Shown piece by piece: positions 33,292-42,690 of a stretch of 64,000 nucleotides of DNA (within the stretch, counting starts at the first letter, position 1; every line of letters begins with the position of its first letter). The notes under the pieces are model-generated. The model had not been told where the DNA came from. It did not search any database and was given only the letters and a program-made list of their open reading frames with translations. The DNA comes from GCA-2725625 sp964574215 (GTDB taxonomy: Bacteria > Pseudomonadota > Alphaproteobacteria > Rhodospirillales > UBA2165), in the NCBI GenBank assembly GCA_964574215.1, contig CAZNLR010000026.1, positions 4,669-68,668 on the forward strand. Direction: 5' to 3'. Position numbers and translations under genes: made by a program.

Positions 33292-34148
33292 CAACTGGTC
33301 CTCCGATAGGTCGTCGAACTTACCCGCTCAAACTGATCGGTAAGATCAAGGATATTTTCCGAATGACCGATATACAGCCAACCGCCGGGACGCAATTTTT
33401 CGGCAAATCGTGACAGGACCTGATTGGTGGTGTGCCGATCGAAGTAAATCATCACATTGCGACAGAAGATGATGTCGAAAGGGCCTTTCATCGGCCAGTC
33501 TCTGAGTAAATTCAGACGCTTAAACACGATCAGCTTTTTAAGCTCTTCCCGAATGCGCCAATCATCCTTTTTAGGGCTGCCAAGTGGCTGAGCCAGTTTA
33601 CTGCGAATATTCGCCGGTACTGCGTTGACGGCGTCTGCCGAATATTGACCCTCCGCCGCTTTGGTTAACACATCGGTATCAAGATCGGTGGCGAGAATTC
33701 TCATATCCACACGGTTCAAATTGTCGAACTTTTGACTGAGTGTCAGAGCAATCGAATACGCTTCCTCTCCACTAGCACATCCGGCCGACCAAATTCTTAG
33801 CCGGTCCTGGTTTCCGCTTTCCAATTCATCGATAAAGTGGGGAAGGGCGATATCGTGCATGTGTCTAAAGTGCTGAGGTTCCCTTAAGAAACGGGTCAGA
33901 TTGGTCGTCAACGCATTGACCAGATGGCCCAACTCTTCCTCTCCGCCTGGATCGGATAGATGTTCAATGTAACTTTTGAAGGAATCCAGGTTCAAAAGAC
34001 GAATGCGTTTGACCAACCGCGAATACACCAAATCCGACTTTTTATCCGATAGATCAATTCCCGTATGATGCTTCAATAACCTGGCAAGGTATTGAAAATC
34101 ATTTTCGGTGAACGGAAATTCACGAGGATCTTTTTTCGGTTGAGGCAT
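33291..34148 (-). CDS. cheR: CheR chemoreceptor methyltransferase
   Basis: S-adenosylmethionine-dependent methyltransferase, 285 aa. N-terminal all-alpha CheR domain with TNLTRFLREPQHF near residues 84-96 (the usual motif has FF where this has FL). The C-terminal methyltransferase has SAM motif IWSAGCASGEEAYSIAL near 118 and ILATDLDTDVLTKA near 153, and IIFCRNVMIYFD near 214. It methylates receptor glutamates opposite CheB. The gene ends within the cheD start codon, so the two are translationally coupled. Its substrate is most likely the receptor encoded immediately upstream, 38 nt away. Confidence 0.95.
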   Translation of the reverse strand: MPQPKKDPREFPFTENDFQYLARLLKHHTGIDLSDKKSDLVYSRLVKRIRLLNLDSFKSYIEHLSDPGGEEELGHLVNALTTNLTRFLREPQHFRHMHDIALPHFIDELESGNQDRLRIWSAGCASGEEAYSIALTLSQKFDNLNRVDMRILATDLDTDVLTKAAEGQYSADAVNAVPANIRSKLAQPLGSPKKDDWRIREELKKLIVFKRLNLLRDWPMKGPFDIIFCRNVMIYFDRHTTNQVLSRFAEKLRPGGWLYIGHSENILDLTDQFERVSSTTYRRTS

Positions 34149-34186
34149 AATTTAATGAATCAATCTAAGAACAAGCAGATTCAGAT

Positions 34187-35902
34187 TTAAAATTCCTGCC
34201 AATCCTTGTCGTCGAATGAAAAATCTCGAGCCGTTTTTCCCTCAACTTTGCTGGTTGCGGGTGGCTTTGGTGGCTGGAATTCGTAAGACCGCGTTCCGGT
34301 TGCGTCTCTTCTGCCATAGGCCGAAATTTCATTAGCCTGCTGGGACTCCGCCTGGCCCAATGAAATAACCGATTGGCTTAAAAAAGCAGCCTGTTCTTCA
34401 AGCGCCAGTGTCGCTGCGGCGCTTTCCTCGACCAACGCCGAATTATGCTGTGTCATCTCGTCCATTTGAGAGAACGCTTCGTTCATTTCTTGGATGCTGA
34501 TCGATTGTTCTTTACTGGCGACGGCGATGTCCGAGATCAGTCCGGCAACCGATTGAACGGATTCAACGATTTTCGTCAAAAATTCACCAGTTTCTCCAAC
34601 CAAGGTTACGCCATTCTGCACATAGGATTCACTGGATACGATAAGGTCCTTGATATCCTTGGCGGCTTCCGAGGATTGGCGGGCGAGGTTGCCGACTTCG
34701 GTCGCCACGACGGCAAAACCCTTTCCCGCATCGCCTGCGCGGGCGGCTTCGACCGAAGCATTGAGGGCCAACAATTTTGTCTGGAAGGCGATTTCGTCTA
34801 TGACTCCGATAATATCCGATATCTTTTGCGATGCCCCTTCGATTTCTCCCATGGCGTGAACGGTATTTTCCACGACAGATTGACCTTTCTCCGCTACGTC
34901 GCGGGCCGTTTTCGATTGCCGGTTGGCGTCTTCCGCACTTTCTGCATTTTGCCTGACCGTGGCCGCAACCTGGGCCATGGAGGCGGACGATTCCTGAATA
35001 TTCGCTGCCTGTTGCTCCGTTCGTTGCGAAAGGTCCTGGCTGCCCGCCGATATTTCCTTTGACGCGTTGGCGACCTCGCGGGAGACGTTGATGATGGTAT
35101 CCGTGATCGAAACCAGACTGGACGCGTTGGCCTTGAATACATTTACGGCGTCGGCCATTTCGCCTATTTCGTCGCCCCGTCCGACGGCATGAATTTCAAC
35201 AGTGTGATCACCTTTGGCCAGATCATTCATGCAATCCACCATTTGACGCATGGGGCGCAATAATCGGAACTGGGTGAACCAAATCAACATCGCCACAACA
35301 AGAATCAGGATAACGCCGGTGATGATCGCATCGGACGTAGTTAGATTGACGATCCCATTCGTCAGTTCTCCGAGAGTTGTCGTTTGCTCATCGCGTGCTT
35401 TTACGAATTCTTCCCGCAGCGTGTGAAGCCCATCCAAGGCTGGTTTGTCGCTGACCTTTACCATGCCGTCGATCTGATTGGTCGACAGGCCATCGGCCAC
35501 CAGTTTTTCCACGGTATTCATATTGCTCTCATACTTGTCGACCACCTCCGAAATCTCTTTCATGGCTGATTTTTCGCGCTCATTCATACCTTGTTTTGCA
35601 AACAAAGCCGCTGACTCACGAAATGACTTTATGGAGGAGCGGGCTTTTTGGATGCGGTCCGGGGTGCGGCGCAACACGTAATTTTTAAATTGGTGGATCA
35701 TGCCGCCATAGCCCAAAGCAGTATCCATATCCGCGAGATAAATACCCTTCTGAACGGCGCCGTTTGAAAACTTTGTCCAAGCAACATCGATTTCCTTGAC
35801 GTTGTTGATCGTAACGATTGCGCCGCCAATCACGATAACAGTCGCGATGATAAGAACGACGGACATTACGACGCCTAGGGTTACGAGCTTAATTTTTGCC
35901 AT
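34187..35902 (-). CDS. Methyl-accepting chemotaxis protein with C-terminal tether
   Basis: Inner-membrane chemoreceptor, 571 aa. First transmembrane segment about residues 8-30 (LGVVMSVVLIIATVIVIGG), periplasmic four-helix sensor of about 150 residues with MDTALGYGGMIHQFKNYVLR, second membrane segment about 188-210 (IITGVILILVVAMLIWF), HAMP domain to about 265, then the signalling coiled coil. The tip is visible as LLALNASVEAARAGDAGKGF followed by AVVATEVGNLARQSSEAAKD. The C-terminus reads DWQEF after a flexible linker, which fits the xWxxF pentapeptide that tethers CheR/CheB in other receptors. It is the only receptor in the operon. The ligand is unknown; the sensor core resembles CHASE3/4HB-like helical modules. 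Confidence 0.93.
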   Translation of the reverse strand: MAKIKLVTLGVVMSVVLIIATVIVIGGAIVTINNVKEIDVAWTKFSNGAVQKGIYLADMDTALGYGGMIHQFKNYVLRRTPDRIQKARSSIKSFRESAALFAKQGMNEREKSAMKEISEVVDKYESNMNTVEKLVADGLSTNQIDGMVKVSDKPALDGLHTLREEFVKARDEQTTTLGELTNGIVNLTTSDAIITGVILILVVAMLIWFTQFRLLRPMRQMVDCMNDLAKGDHTVEIHAVGRGDEIGEMADAVNVFKANASSLVSITDTIINVSREVANASKEISAGSQDLSQRTEQQAANIQESSASMAQVAATVRQNAESAEDANRQSKTARDVAEKGQSVVENTVHAMGEIEGASQKISDIIGVIDEIAFQTKLLALNASVEAARAGDAGKGFAVVATEVGNLARQSSEAAKDIKDLIVSSESYVQNGVTLVGETGEFLTKIVESVQSVAGLISDIAVASKEQSISIQEMNEAFSQMDEMTQHNSALVEESAAATLALEEQAAFLSQSVISLGQAESQQANEISAYGRRDATGTRSYEFQPPKPPATSKVEGKTARDFSFDDKDWQEF

Positions 35903-35926
35903 TTTTCGTCTCCAAAATAGGTTGGA

Positions 35927-36472
35927 CTACCCAACGGGATCGGCGTTTTCGGCCGCGTTACCGTGCAGTAGGGTGTTCATATCAAATAATTTTTCGACAT
36001 CTATAAGGGCGACCATGCGGTCTTCTACCGTCACCAAACCGGTCAGAAACTCTCCGTCAATGGTAAATCCCATTTCCGGCACAGGCCGAATGTCGCCGCT
36101 GGTTAAGGTCAAAATCTCGTTTACTTCGTCGACCAAAATGCCAATAAATTTGTCGTTGGCGCGAACGATAATATTGATGTGCCGGCTGGTTGGTTGGGTG
36201 TTTCCCATACCGAAGCGGCAGCGAAGATCCAGGACTGGCAGTATGATTCCCCGCAGATTGACGGCGCCGAGGATAAATTCGGCGGTATTTGGCAGCTTCG
36301 TAATTTCGGTCCAGGCTTTAACTTCCCGAACCGTAAGAATGTCCAGGCCATATTCTTCACTACCGATCTGGAAGGTAATGAATTGCTCTTGATCCTCTAA
36401 GGCCTCGGTAAGCTCGCCTCCTTCGGTAGGCAGGACCGGCAACGACAGTTTCGGTTCATCGCTCTGCGTCAT
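35927..36472 (-). CDS. cheW: CheW chemotaxis coupling protein
   Basis: CheW-domain adaptor of 181 aa, somewhat longer than the usual 150-170. The domain runs from FITFQIGSEEYGLDILTVRE (near residues 30-49) to MVALIDVEKLF near 160, with KLPNTAEFILGAVNLRGIIL as the hallmark strand pair. It bridges the receptor tip and CheA. The ATG overlaps the cheA stop by 4 nt. The receptor gene starts 24 nt downstream. An acidic N-terminal segment of about 25 residues precedes the domain. Confidence 0.95.
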   Translation of the reverse strand: MTQSDEPKLSLPVLPTEGGELTEALEDQEQFITFQIGSEEYGLDILTVREVKAWTEITKLPNTAEFILGAVNLRGIILPVLDLRCRFGMGNTQPTSRHINIIVRANDKFIGILVDEVNEILTLTSGDIRPVPEMGFTIDGEFLTGLVTVEDRMVALIDVEKLFDMNTLLHGNAAENADPVG

Positions 36473-38556
36473 GTATGCATTTCTCCGTTTGCCGGTTTGT
36501 CCGACCGTGGTCGATGCGGCAAGGCCGGTTTTCCGTGTTTTCGATACATATCGTGAAGGCCGTTGACCTCTAGGATCAACGCCACTCTCCCATTGCCGAG
36601 AATTGTAGCGGCGGAAACGCCATCTACCGGCATGAAGTTCTCCTCCAGGCTTTTGATAACCACTTGGCGTTCCTCCAAAAGGTCATCGACCACCACGCCG
36701 ATTACGTTTCCGATATCGGTTTCCACAAAGACGATTAGTCCTTGGCACGGATCGTCAACCCCATCCCGGATGTCGAATAGTTTGCTTAGGAATACCAAAG
36801 GTACGTAGTCGTCACGAAAACGGGCGAGTTTTTCCTTGTTGGCGATTTCCGATATGTCGGCTTGGGTCGGCCGTATGCTTTCGATGATACAGCCCAATGG
36901 CATGACAAATCGTTCTTCGCCAACTTCTACGATCATGCCGTCCATGACGGCCAATGTCAGAGGCAATGACATGATGAAACGGCTGCCTTTGCCCTTGGTG
37001 GAATCGACGATGACCCGGCCGCCTATTTCTTGCGTTATTCTGCGGACGACATCCATGCCGACACCACGCCCGGATACATCCGTAATTTCGGCCGCGGTTG
37101 AGAATCCAGGCATAAATATCAAATCGCAAATAGCTTCATCCGGCATGTCCGCATCGGGTGCAATTATTTCGCGCTCCACGGCACGTTGAAAGACTTTCTC
37201 AGTATCAATGCCGCGACCGTCATCGGTGACTTCAATGGCGATCTGTCCACTGCGATGCGACGCCGAAAGAAACACGATAGCCTCTTCCGGTTTTCCCAGT
37301 GACGCTCTTTCTTCCGGGGATTCGATGCCGTGGTCGATGGCGTTTCGGATCATATGGGTGAGGGGGTCGGTCAGATGTTCGATAATGGTTTTATCCACTT
37401 CCGTTGCTTCACCGGAAGTTACCAGTTTTACCTTTTTTCCCAGTGAGCGGGATATTTCACGAACCAGCCTAGGCATCCGGGCGAAAACCGACTGCACGGG
37501 CTGCATACGGATTTCCATCACGTTTTCCTGAATTTCCCGCATGTGGCTGCTGAGTACGCCTAAATTACGGACGGTTGACTCATCCTGATATTGCGAGGCG
37601 TCTATGTTCTGCTCAAGAACGGCTTGGGTGATGACCAACTCACCAACCATGTTGACCAGTTTATCAACTCTATCCAGTTCAACACGGATTAAGGCGCTCG
37701 GTTGAACGAGGGCGGTCGATTTCGGTTCCGGTGCGGGAGAAGGCTTACCATCCATACCGGTGTCGACGATGGTCTCGGGTTGATCGGATTTATCGGGCCC
37801 GTCAACTGCTGCCGCAGGTTCGATTGGCTCTAGCGGAACATCGCTGATTTCAAGCTCGCAGACATCTTCGACAAATTCGAAAGCTTGGCGAATATCAGCT
37901 TCAGAGCGATCCGTTTGCAGCACGAAATCCCACCCGAGATACGAAATCTCCGGATTGATGTTTTCAATCGACGGCAGATTATCCGCATATATTTCAATTT
38001 TTAAATCACCATAGGTTTGAAGTTCGCGAATAATAAAAAGCGGATCGTTTGCTGATTCGAACAATTTTTCGTCTGGAAAGAAGCGAATGAATACGTCTCG
38101 GAACTCTGCTTCTAAATCAGGGTCTGCAATTTGTTGGACCGTATCGTCTTCTCCCAGTAAAGAATCGAGTTTGCCGATTATCTCCTCGCCCGCATTCGGT
38201 TTTGATTTTTTCCCCTCACGGTAAAAATCGACGATTTCAGCCAATTTATCGGCGGCTTCAATTAATAAATCGACGACCTCGCCGGTGGCTTCGAAATCAT
38301 GGTTCCGCAAGGCACCGAGAACATTTTCGTAGGAATGAGTCAGCAAACTGATATTGTCGAAACCAAAGGCCCCGGCGCCGCCTTTGATCGAATGAATGGA
38401 TCGAAACAATTCGTGATACTGTTCGTCGTCACCAAGACCGTTTTTTTTGATCTCGCCGAGCACACTTTCGACATCGGCAAGACGTTCAGAACACTCCGTG
38501 AAATAAGTATTCTTGAACTTATCGAGTTTGCCTGCCTTACGGGTTCGTTTCGCCAT
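36469..38556 (-). CDS. cheA: CheA chemotaxis histidine kinase
   Basis: CheA kinase of 695 aa from ATG 38556; a longer open frame to 38700 would run over cheY, and MAKRTRK is the sensible start. Domains in order: HPt (about 10-115) with phosphoaccepting His55 in SIHSIKGGAGAFGF; an intermediate region (about 125-270) of CheA-type regulatory fold; dimerisation helix pair (about 290-350) with RVDKLVNMVGELVI; HATPase (about 350-500) with N-box HMIRNAIDHGIESPEE, DDGRGIDTEKV and GRGVGMDVVRR; CheW-like regulatory domain (about 505-660). It phosphorylates CheY and CheB. CheY is encoded 17 nt upstream and CheW overlaps the 3' end by 4 nt. Confidence 0.95.
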   Translation of the reverse strand: MAKRTRKAGKLDKFKNTYFTECSERLADVESVLGEIKKNGLGDDEQYHELFRSIHSIKGGAGAFGFDNISLLTHSYENVLGALRNHDFEATGEVVDLLIEAADKLAEIVDFYREGKKSKPNAGEEIIGKLDSLLGEDDTVQQIADPDLEAEFRDVFIRFFPDEKLFESANDPLFIIRELQTYGDLKIEIYADNLPSIENINPEISYLGWDFVLQTDRSEADIRQAFEFVEDVCELEISDVPLEPIEPAAAVDGPDKSDQPETIVDTGMDGKPSPAPEPKSTALVQPSALIRVELDRVDKLVNMVGELVITQAVLEQNIDASQYQDESTVRNLGVLSSHMREIQENVMEIRMQPVQSVFARMPRLVREISRSLGKKVKLVTSGEATEVDKTIIEHLTDPLTHMIRNAIDHGIESPEERASLGKPEEAIVFLSASHRSGQIAIEVTDDGRGIDTEKVFQRAVEREIIAPDADMPDEAICDLIFMPGFSTAAEITDVSGRGVGMDVVRRITQEIGGRVIVDSTKGKGSRFIMSLPLTLAVMDGMIVEVGEERFVMPLGCIIESIRPTQADISEIANKEKLARFRDDYVPLVFLSKLFDIRDGVDDPCQGLIVFVETDIGNVIGVVVDDLLEERQVVIKSLEENFMPVDGVSAATILGNGRVALILEVNGLHDMYRKHGKPALPHRPRSDKPANGEMHT

Positions 38557-38573
38557 ATTTGTGGATCCCGGTG

Positions 38574-38945
38574 CTAAAGGCACATTTTTCGGGCAGCGTG
38601 GATAAGCCGGTCCGGGTCGAATGGCTTTTGTATCCAACCGGTGGCTCCCGCTGATCGAGCAGCTAATTTCGTATCCTCGCCTGTTTCGGTCGTAAGACAA
38701 AGGATGGGAACACCCTTTAATTTAGGAATTTCTCTGGCGTTTCTAATCAACTCTATGCCATCGAGCTTGGGCATATTGATATCCGTAATAATGAGATCAA
38801 AATTGTTTTGCTCTATCATCTCGAGAGCATCCAATCCGTCAACGGCAACAACCACGTCGTACCCTTCATTTTCCAACGTGTAAGAAACCATGTCGCGCAT
38901 GGTTTCGGAATCATCGACAACCAGTATTTTTCGTTTGTCGCTCAT
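38574..38945 (-). CDS. cheY: CheY-type response regulator
   Basis: Stand-alone receiver of 123 aa with no output domain. The acidic pair is Asp11-Asp12 (ILVVDDSETMRD), the phosphoacceptor Asp55 (LIITDINMPKLDG), the conserved Thr in LCLTTETGED and Lys in IQKPFDPD. The start overlaps the STAS gene stop by 4 nt. It lies just before cheA and should be its main phosphorylation target; whether it acts on the flagellar motor or another output is not visible here, as no flagellar genes occur in the window. Confidence 0.94.
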   Translation of the reverse strand: MSDKRKILVVDDSETMRDMVSYTLENEGYDVVVAVDGLDALEMIEQNNFDLIITDINMPKLDGIELIRNAREIPKLKGVPILCLTTETGEDTKLAARSAGATGWIQKPFDPDRLIHAARKMCL

Positions 38946-39253
38946 GCCACCCAGCTATCGACCTGTTCGGCAAGGCCGAGATCATTCAGGCCGTCACGAA
39001 GTTTGTTTGACGGATTTTTCAATTCAAAACGTCTATTGTTTCCAGCACATTCCACCGATGCGGCCAGAATTAGCTGCAGACCCGCCGTTGATATGCGGTC
39101 GACGTCGCTAGCCTCGAGAACCAAGCTATTTTTAGTATCCAGGGCCGATTTCAGTGCCTGGTGAAACTCGGCCGCCGATCCGGCATCAAGCATAGTACCA
39201 AGCGACAATTCCGTATTTCCCTTTTTCTCGGCAAATTTGAATTTTTCATCCAT
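38942..39253 (-). CDS. STAS-domain protein heading the chemosensory operon
   Basis: A 103-aa STAS protein of the anti-sigma-antagonist type. The core DVDRISTAGLQLILAASVEC near residues 50-69 carries the Ser/Thr pair where SpoIIAA-like proteins are phosphorylated. It is the first gene of the nine-gene operon and overlaps cheY by 4 nt. STAS proteins heading CheA-like clusters occur in other proteobacteria and may switch partner proteins. A SpoIIE-type phosphatase is encoded at 14291-16174, but direct functional linkage is speculative. A 199-nt A/T-rich space, with no recognised element, lies upstream and should contain the operon promoter. Confidence 0.87.
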   Translation of the reverse strand: MDEKFKFAEKKGNTELSLGTMLDAGSAAEFHQALKSALDTKNSLVLEASDVDRISTAGLQLILAASVECAGNNRRFELKNPSNKLRDGLNDLGLAEQVDSWVA

Positions 39254-39452
39254 GAATTTTCACTGGTCAAATTCTACTTTAATATCTTGTTCCACCGTAA
39301 CTGTATTACAAGTAAATCAGCACTCAAATTTACAAATTATTGGGGAAAATTTGCTGTAAAAACAAACGTTAATACAATTTTCATCGGATTGGGGCAATTT
39401 CCAACTCAAACTAAGAAATTAAAACCTAAGGGCGTGCCAGAGGGAACTATCA

Positions 39453-39845
39453 ATGCAGAGTGCTGCAATTGACACCGCTAGACTCGCCAAGGTTCTGGCT
39501 CTTACCGGATCAAGCCATGAAGAAGAAGCGCTATCGGCCTTCAGAATAGCGCGCCGACAACTCGCCTCAGCCGGGATATCGTTGACGGATTTGCTAAATA
39601 AGCCTTCCGATGATGGCGGTAACCGGGTCAGTGAACTGGAGAGAACACTGGCGAATCTTTACCAAGAATTAGAGCGCAAAAACCATGAATTGGTGGATAA
39701 AGATAAGACCGTCATAGATTTGAACCGTCAAATCAGCGACCTGAACATGAAGTTGGAAGTCAAAGACCGGGAAACCCAGGGATGGAGGAAAAGAGCCTGG
39801 AAATTTATGTGGGATAGACAAAAAGACCAAGCAGCAAACAGCTAA
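39453..39845 (+). CDS. Small DUF2786-like coiled-coil protein
   Basis: A 130-aa protein with two parts. Residues 8-45 (LAKVLALTGSSHEEEALSAF and on) resemble the DUF2786 helical domain. Residues 58-105 form a heptad-rich coiled coil (ELERTLANLYQELERKNHEL), and the tail is basic (GWRKRAWKFMWDRQKDQ). It is divergent to the chemosensory operon and 85 nt before an SDR gene. No known function. The basic tail and small helical domain might bind nucleic acid, but nothing proves this. Confidence 0.7.
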   Translation: MQSAAIDTARLAKVLALTGSSHEEEALSAFRIARRQLASAGISLTDLLNKPSDDGGNRVSELERTLANLYQELERKNHELVDKDKTVIDLNRQISDLNMKLEVKDRETQGWRKRAWKFMWDRQKDQAANS

Positions 39846-39930
39846 TCCAAAAATCAGTTGCCACACGAGCCTTCAATAAATATCAATCCAGAATTACAAT
39901 ATTATCTATCTCATTAAACAGGAAATTTTA

Positions 39931-40719
39931 ATGAAGGCCGAGCAACTATTCGACGTTCGGGATCGCGTTGTTTTCATCACCGGCGCCGCCAGCGGCCTGG
40001 GCTTGGCCATGGCGGAGGTATTGTCCGAAAATGGCGCCAGGGTAACCATGGCTGATATCAATTTGGATGAACTGAATACGCAGGCAGAGCGTTTGAGTAA
40101 GGATGGCGGTAAAATAGATCAGATAAAACTGGATGTCGGCGACCCGGCGCAGATATCCGCAGCGATCAATACGACGGTGGAAAAATTTGGCCGGATCGAT
40201 GCCGTGTTCGCCAATGCCGGTGTCAGCGCCGGACCCAGCCATCTTCATCCATCGGGGCAATTGGACGCTGTGACCGTGGAAGAGTGGGAACGCGTGGTTC
40301 ACATCAACATGACCAGCGTTTTCGCCACCGTCCAGGCTGCCGCCACCCATATGAAACGGCAAAAGGAAGGGCGTATTGTCGTGACCGGGTCGGTATCTGG
40401 TTTGGCGTCCGACGATCTGGTGGGTTATGCCTATACGGCGACCAAAGCGGGGGTCATTAACTTCGTACGCCAGGCAGCAAAAGAGTTTGCCCCCCACAAC
40501 GTCTTGATCAATGCCATCGCGCCGGGGCCGTTTTTGACCAATATTGCCGACGGCCGGCTGAAAGAGCCAAAAAGCGTCGCCATGATGGAGGAGAGGGTAC
40601 CTTTGGGCCGCGTGGCGCCGCCGGATGAAATAAAAGGTCTGGTTCTGTTCCTGGCCTCGCCCGCATCAAGCTACATCACCGGTGCCGTTATTCCCATCGA
40701 CGGCGGTATCTCCGCCTGA
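39931..40719 (+). CDS. Short-chain dehydrogenase/reductase (SDR)
   Basis: Classical SDR of 262 aa. Nucleotide motif TGAASGLG (residues 17-24), NAG motif VFANAGVSAG, catalytic Ser in VTGSVSGLAS, and YxxxK as YAYTATKAG. Asp after the second strand (TMADINLDEL) suggests NAD(H) preference. It oxidises or reduces a hydroxy/keto group on a small or CoA-linked substrate. GGAAATTTT before the ATG provides a modest ribosome site. It converges on the CocE-like gene with a 10-nt gap. Confidence 0.9.
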   Translation: MKAEQLFDVRDRVVFITGAASGLGLAMAEVLSENGARVTMADINLDELNTQAERLSKDGGKIDQIKLDVGDPAQISAAINTTVEKFGRIDAVFANAGVSAGPSHLHPSGQLDAVTVEEWERVVHINMTSVFATVQAAATHMKRQKEGRIVVTGSVSGLASDDLVGYAYTATKAGVINFVRQAAKEFAPHNVLINAIAPGPFLTNIADGRLKEPKSVAMMEERVPLGRVAPPDEIKGLVLFLASPASSYITGAVIPIDGGISA

Positions 40720-40729
40720 CCTCTAGATT

Positions 40730-42535
40730 CTAATTCGGTACTACGGGTACCAACAGGTGAGACGGGCGTTCCCGGTCATGGTAAATTTTGTGCAACGTCG
40801 TTTTGCTGCTGCAGATGTGATAGGGGATGTATTCGACGTTTGTCGCCCCGGCGACACCCGTCGGTAAATCCATACAACAGATTTCGACGCAAATTCGGTG
40901 GTCCCGCTTGAATAAATTCGCGGTGGCCATGATTTCTATTGCATATTCCTCGATTTCTCCCGGCTTCACCAGCTTTTGAGCTTCACGGGTGAGAGGATGC
41001 CAGGGTTTCCAAGGCTCCGAACGCTCTGGATCGACCGCCCGGTGGGATGCCTTGAGCCAGCCACGGGTCACTTCCCGCTCCGGCAAATCACCAGGAATAT
41101 CGAATTCGCCTTCCCGGGCGGTCTGGATCGAATTGTCGGGTCCCACGTCTTTGATAATGATGATCCAGTTTGTGTCCTCCTGATCGATTGAAGCAAACAG
41201 GTTTAAAACCATCGGACCGGCCACCAGCATATCGTTCGACAAGGGGGGGCTGAGGTAGCGAAGTTTTTCGATGTTGTTGGTTTGGGTCGGTGGCATTTGC
41301 ACGAAGGCGTCCGGGTCCTGATTTTCCGCCGCGCTGGCAGGCTCAATGGCCTCCGTTGACAGGCGCTCCCAGCTTTGCAGGTAGAATTTCGTCCACTGGG
41401 TTTCTGGAACCGGCCAATCTTCGGCTGTCCGCCACTTGTTTTCGCCCATCACCCAATAGCGCACCGGCGGCTCTTCCTCGATGCCTGTATCAATGTCCTT
41501 GAGCCATTTGTCATGCCATTTAAGAATTTCGTTGTGGAAGGATTGGAAGGGCCGTTCCAAGTGCGCGGGTCCGGTTAACAGCAGCTTGGTCGGCGCTTCG
41601 ATACGTTTGAACCAGGTCTGGCAGCCGTTGAGATGGGTCTTGTAGGAATAACCGTACCAGCCCGATCCGGTATAGGTCGGTACTTTGACATCGGCAAAAC
41701 TCTCTTCACTGTATTTTACCCATTCCTCCCGGTCATAAGGATTGATCAGTAGGTCAAAATACATGGGCATATGCTGACCTTTTTGGGAGAGCACATTGAA
41801 CAATTGTGGATACATTCTGTAATCGGGATTTTGCATGGCTTCCTGCCACATGGCCTCCCTTTCCGGCGGCAATTCACCGGGCTGTCCCCGATTTTGGTGA
41901 AAGGCCGAAAAATGACCAATGAGATAGCGGAACAGGTGAATGACGCCGCCGGGATATTCGTCCCGAAAACCGCCCATGGGGCCGAAGGCGCCGCGGGAAT
42001 CGAACGGAAAGATAGCTTTGAGGTGAGGCGGCTGTTGTTTGGCGACCGCCAGTTGTTCGGCGCCGAAGCCGGAAATGCCGACCATGCCGACGTTGCCGTC
42101 ACACCAAGGTTGCCCGGCAATCCACTCGATCAGGTCGTAACAGTCCCATTCGCGGGAGCCGCCGCCCTCGGACTTACCGATCCCCCTGGGACAACCAATG
42201 ACATGTATATAACCGCGCGCGACGAAAAACTTCGTGTCACCGGCTTCCAGCGGGCCCGCCCACAATTTAGACCACGCCGGTTGGGCGGGAAGGCTTTCAG
42301 CGACATCGGGTCCCTGTAGGTCTTTATTGTAGATGGCGAAAGCAAGCAGAACCGGAAACTTTCCCTCGGCCTCGGGCCGGTAGATATCAATGCATAAATT
42401 AACATCGTCACGCATGGGTACGAGAACGTCGACATCCTTGATCATGCCGTCATATTCGGGTTCCCGTGTGTAGTTGGAGGGAGGCCGGTCGCCCAATGAC
42501 GGCAATGTGGTCTCGGTTCCGTTTTTTTCAGTCAT
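40730..42535 (-). CDS. CocE/NonD-family alpha/beta hydrolase
   Basis: X-Pro dipeptidyl-peptidase S15-like hydrolase, 601 aa. The ATG at 42535 follows GGAGGGG and was chosen over a longer frame. The N-terminal catalytic domain holds the nucleophile Ser in VGMVGISGFGAEQLAVA, and a His in GPAHLERPFQSFHNEILK near residues 340. The C-terminal jelly-roll domain (about 420-600), with LVAGPMVLNLFASIDQEDTN, is the family-typical X-Pro C-terminal domain. Members hydrolyse esters and amides such as cocaine or glutaryl derivatives. No signal peptide, so it is probably cytoplasmic. Its neighbours are acyl-CoA degradation genes; substrate unknown. Confidence 0.87.
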   Translation of the reverse strand: MTEKNGTETTLPSLGDRPPSNYTREPEYDGMIKDVDVLVPMRDDVNLCIDIYRPEAEGKFPVLLAFAIYNKDLQGPDVAESLPAQPAWSKLWAGPLEAGDTKFFVARGYIHVIGCPRGIGKSEGGGSREWDCYDLIEWIAGQPWCDGNVGMVGISGFGAEQLAVAKQQPPHLKAIFPFDSRGAFGPMGGFRDEYPGGVIHLFRYLIGHFSAFHQNRGQPGELPPEREAMWQEAMQNPDYRMYPQLFNVLSQKGQHMPMYFDLLINPYDREEWVKYSEESFADVKVPTYTGSGWYGYSYKTHLNGCQTWFKRIEAPTKLLLTGPAHLERPFQSFHNEILKWHDKWLKDIDTGIEEEPPVRYWVMGENKWRTAEDWPVPETQWTKFYLQSWERLSTEAIEPASAAENQDPDAFVQMPPTQTNNIEKLRYLSPPLSNDMLVAGPMVLNLFASIDQEDTNWIIIIKDVGPDNSIQTAREGEFDIPGDLPEREVTRGWLKASHRAVDPERSEPWKPWHPLTREAQKLVKPGEIEEYAIEIMATANLFKRDHRICVEICCMDLPTGVAGATNVEYIPYHICSSKTTLHKIYHDRERPSHLLVPVVPN

Positions 42536-42690
42536 TTGATGTCGCCCCTCCGAATGTCGCCTGTCCTTCAAAAGACACCTGTATTGTATCGATAGGAGAT
42601 AAGCAGGCAATCACGTTGTCTCGCCGGTTATCGAGATAAGCCATTTTGTTATCGCAAATTCCTGGTCAAACCGGTCCCTGGAGGTTAGGT

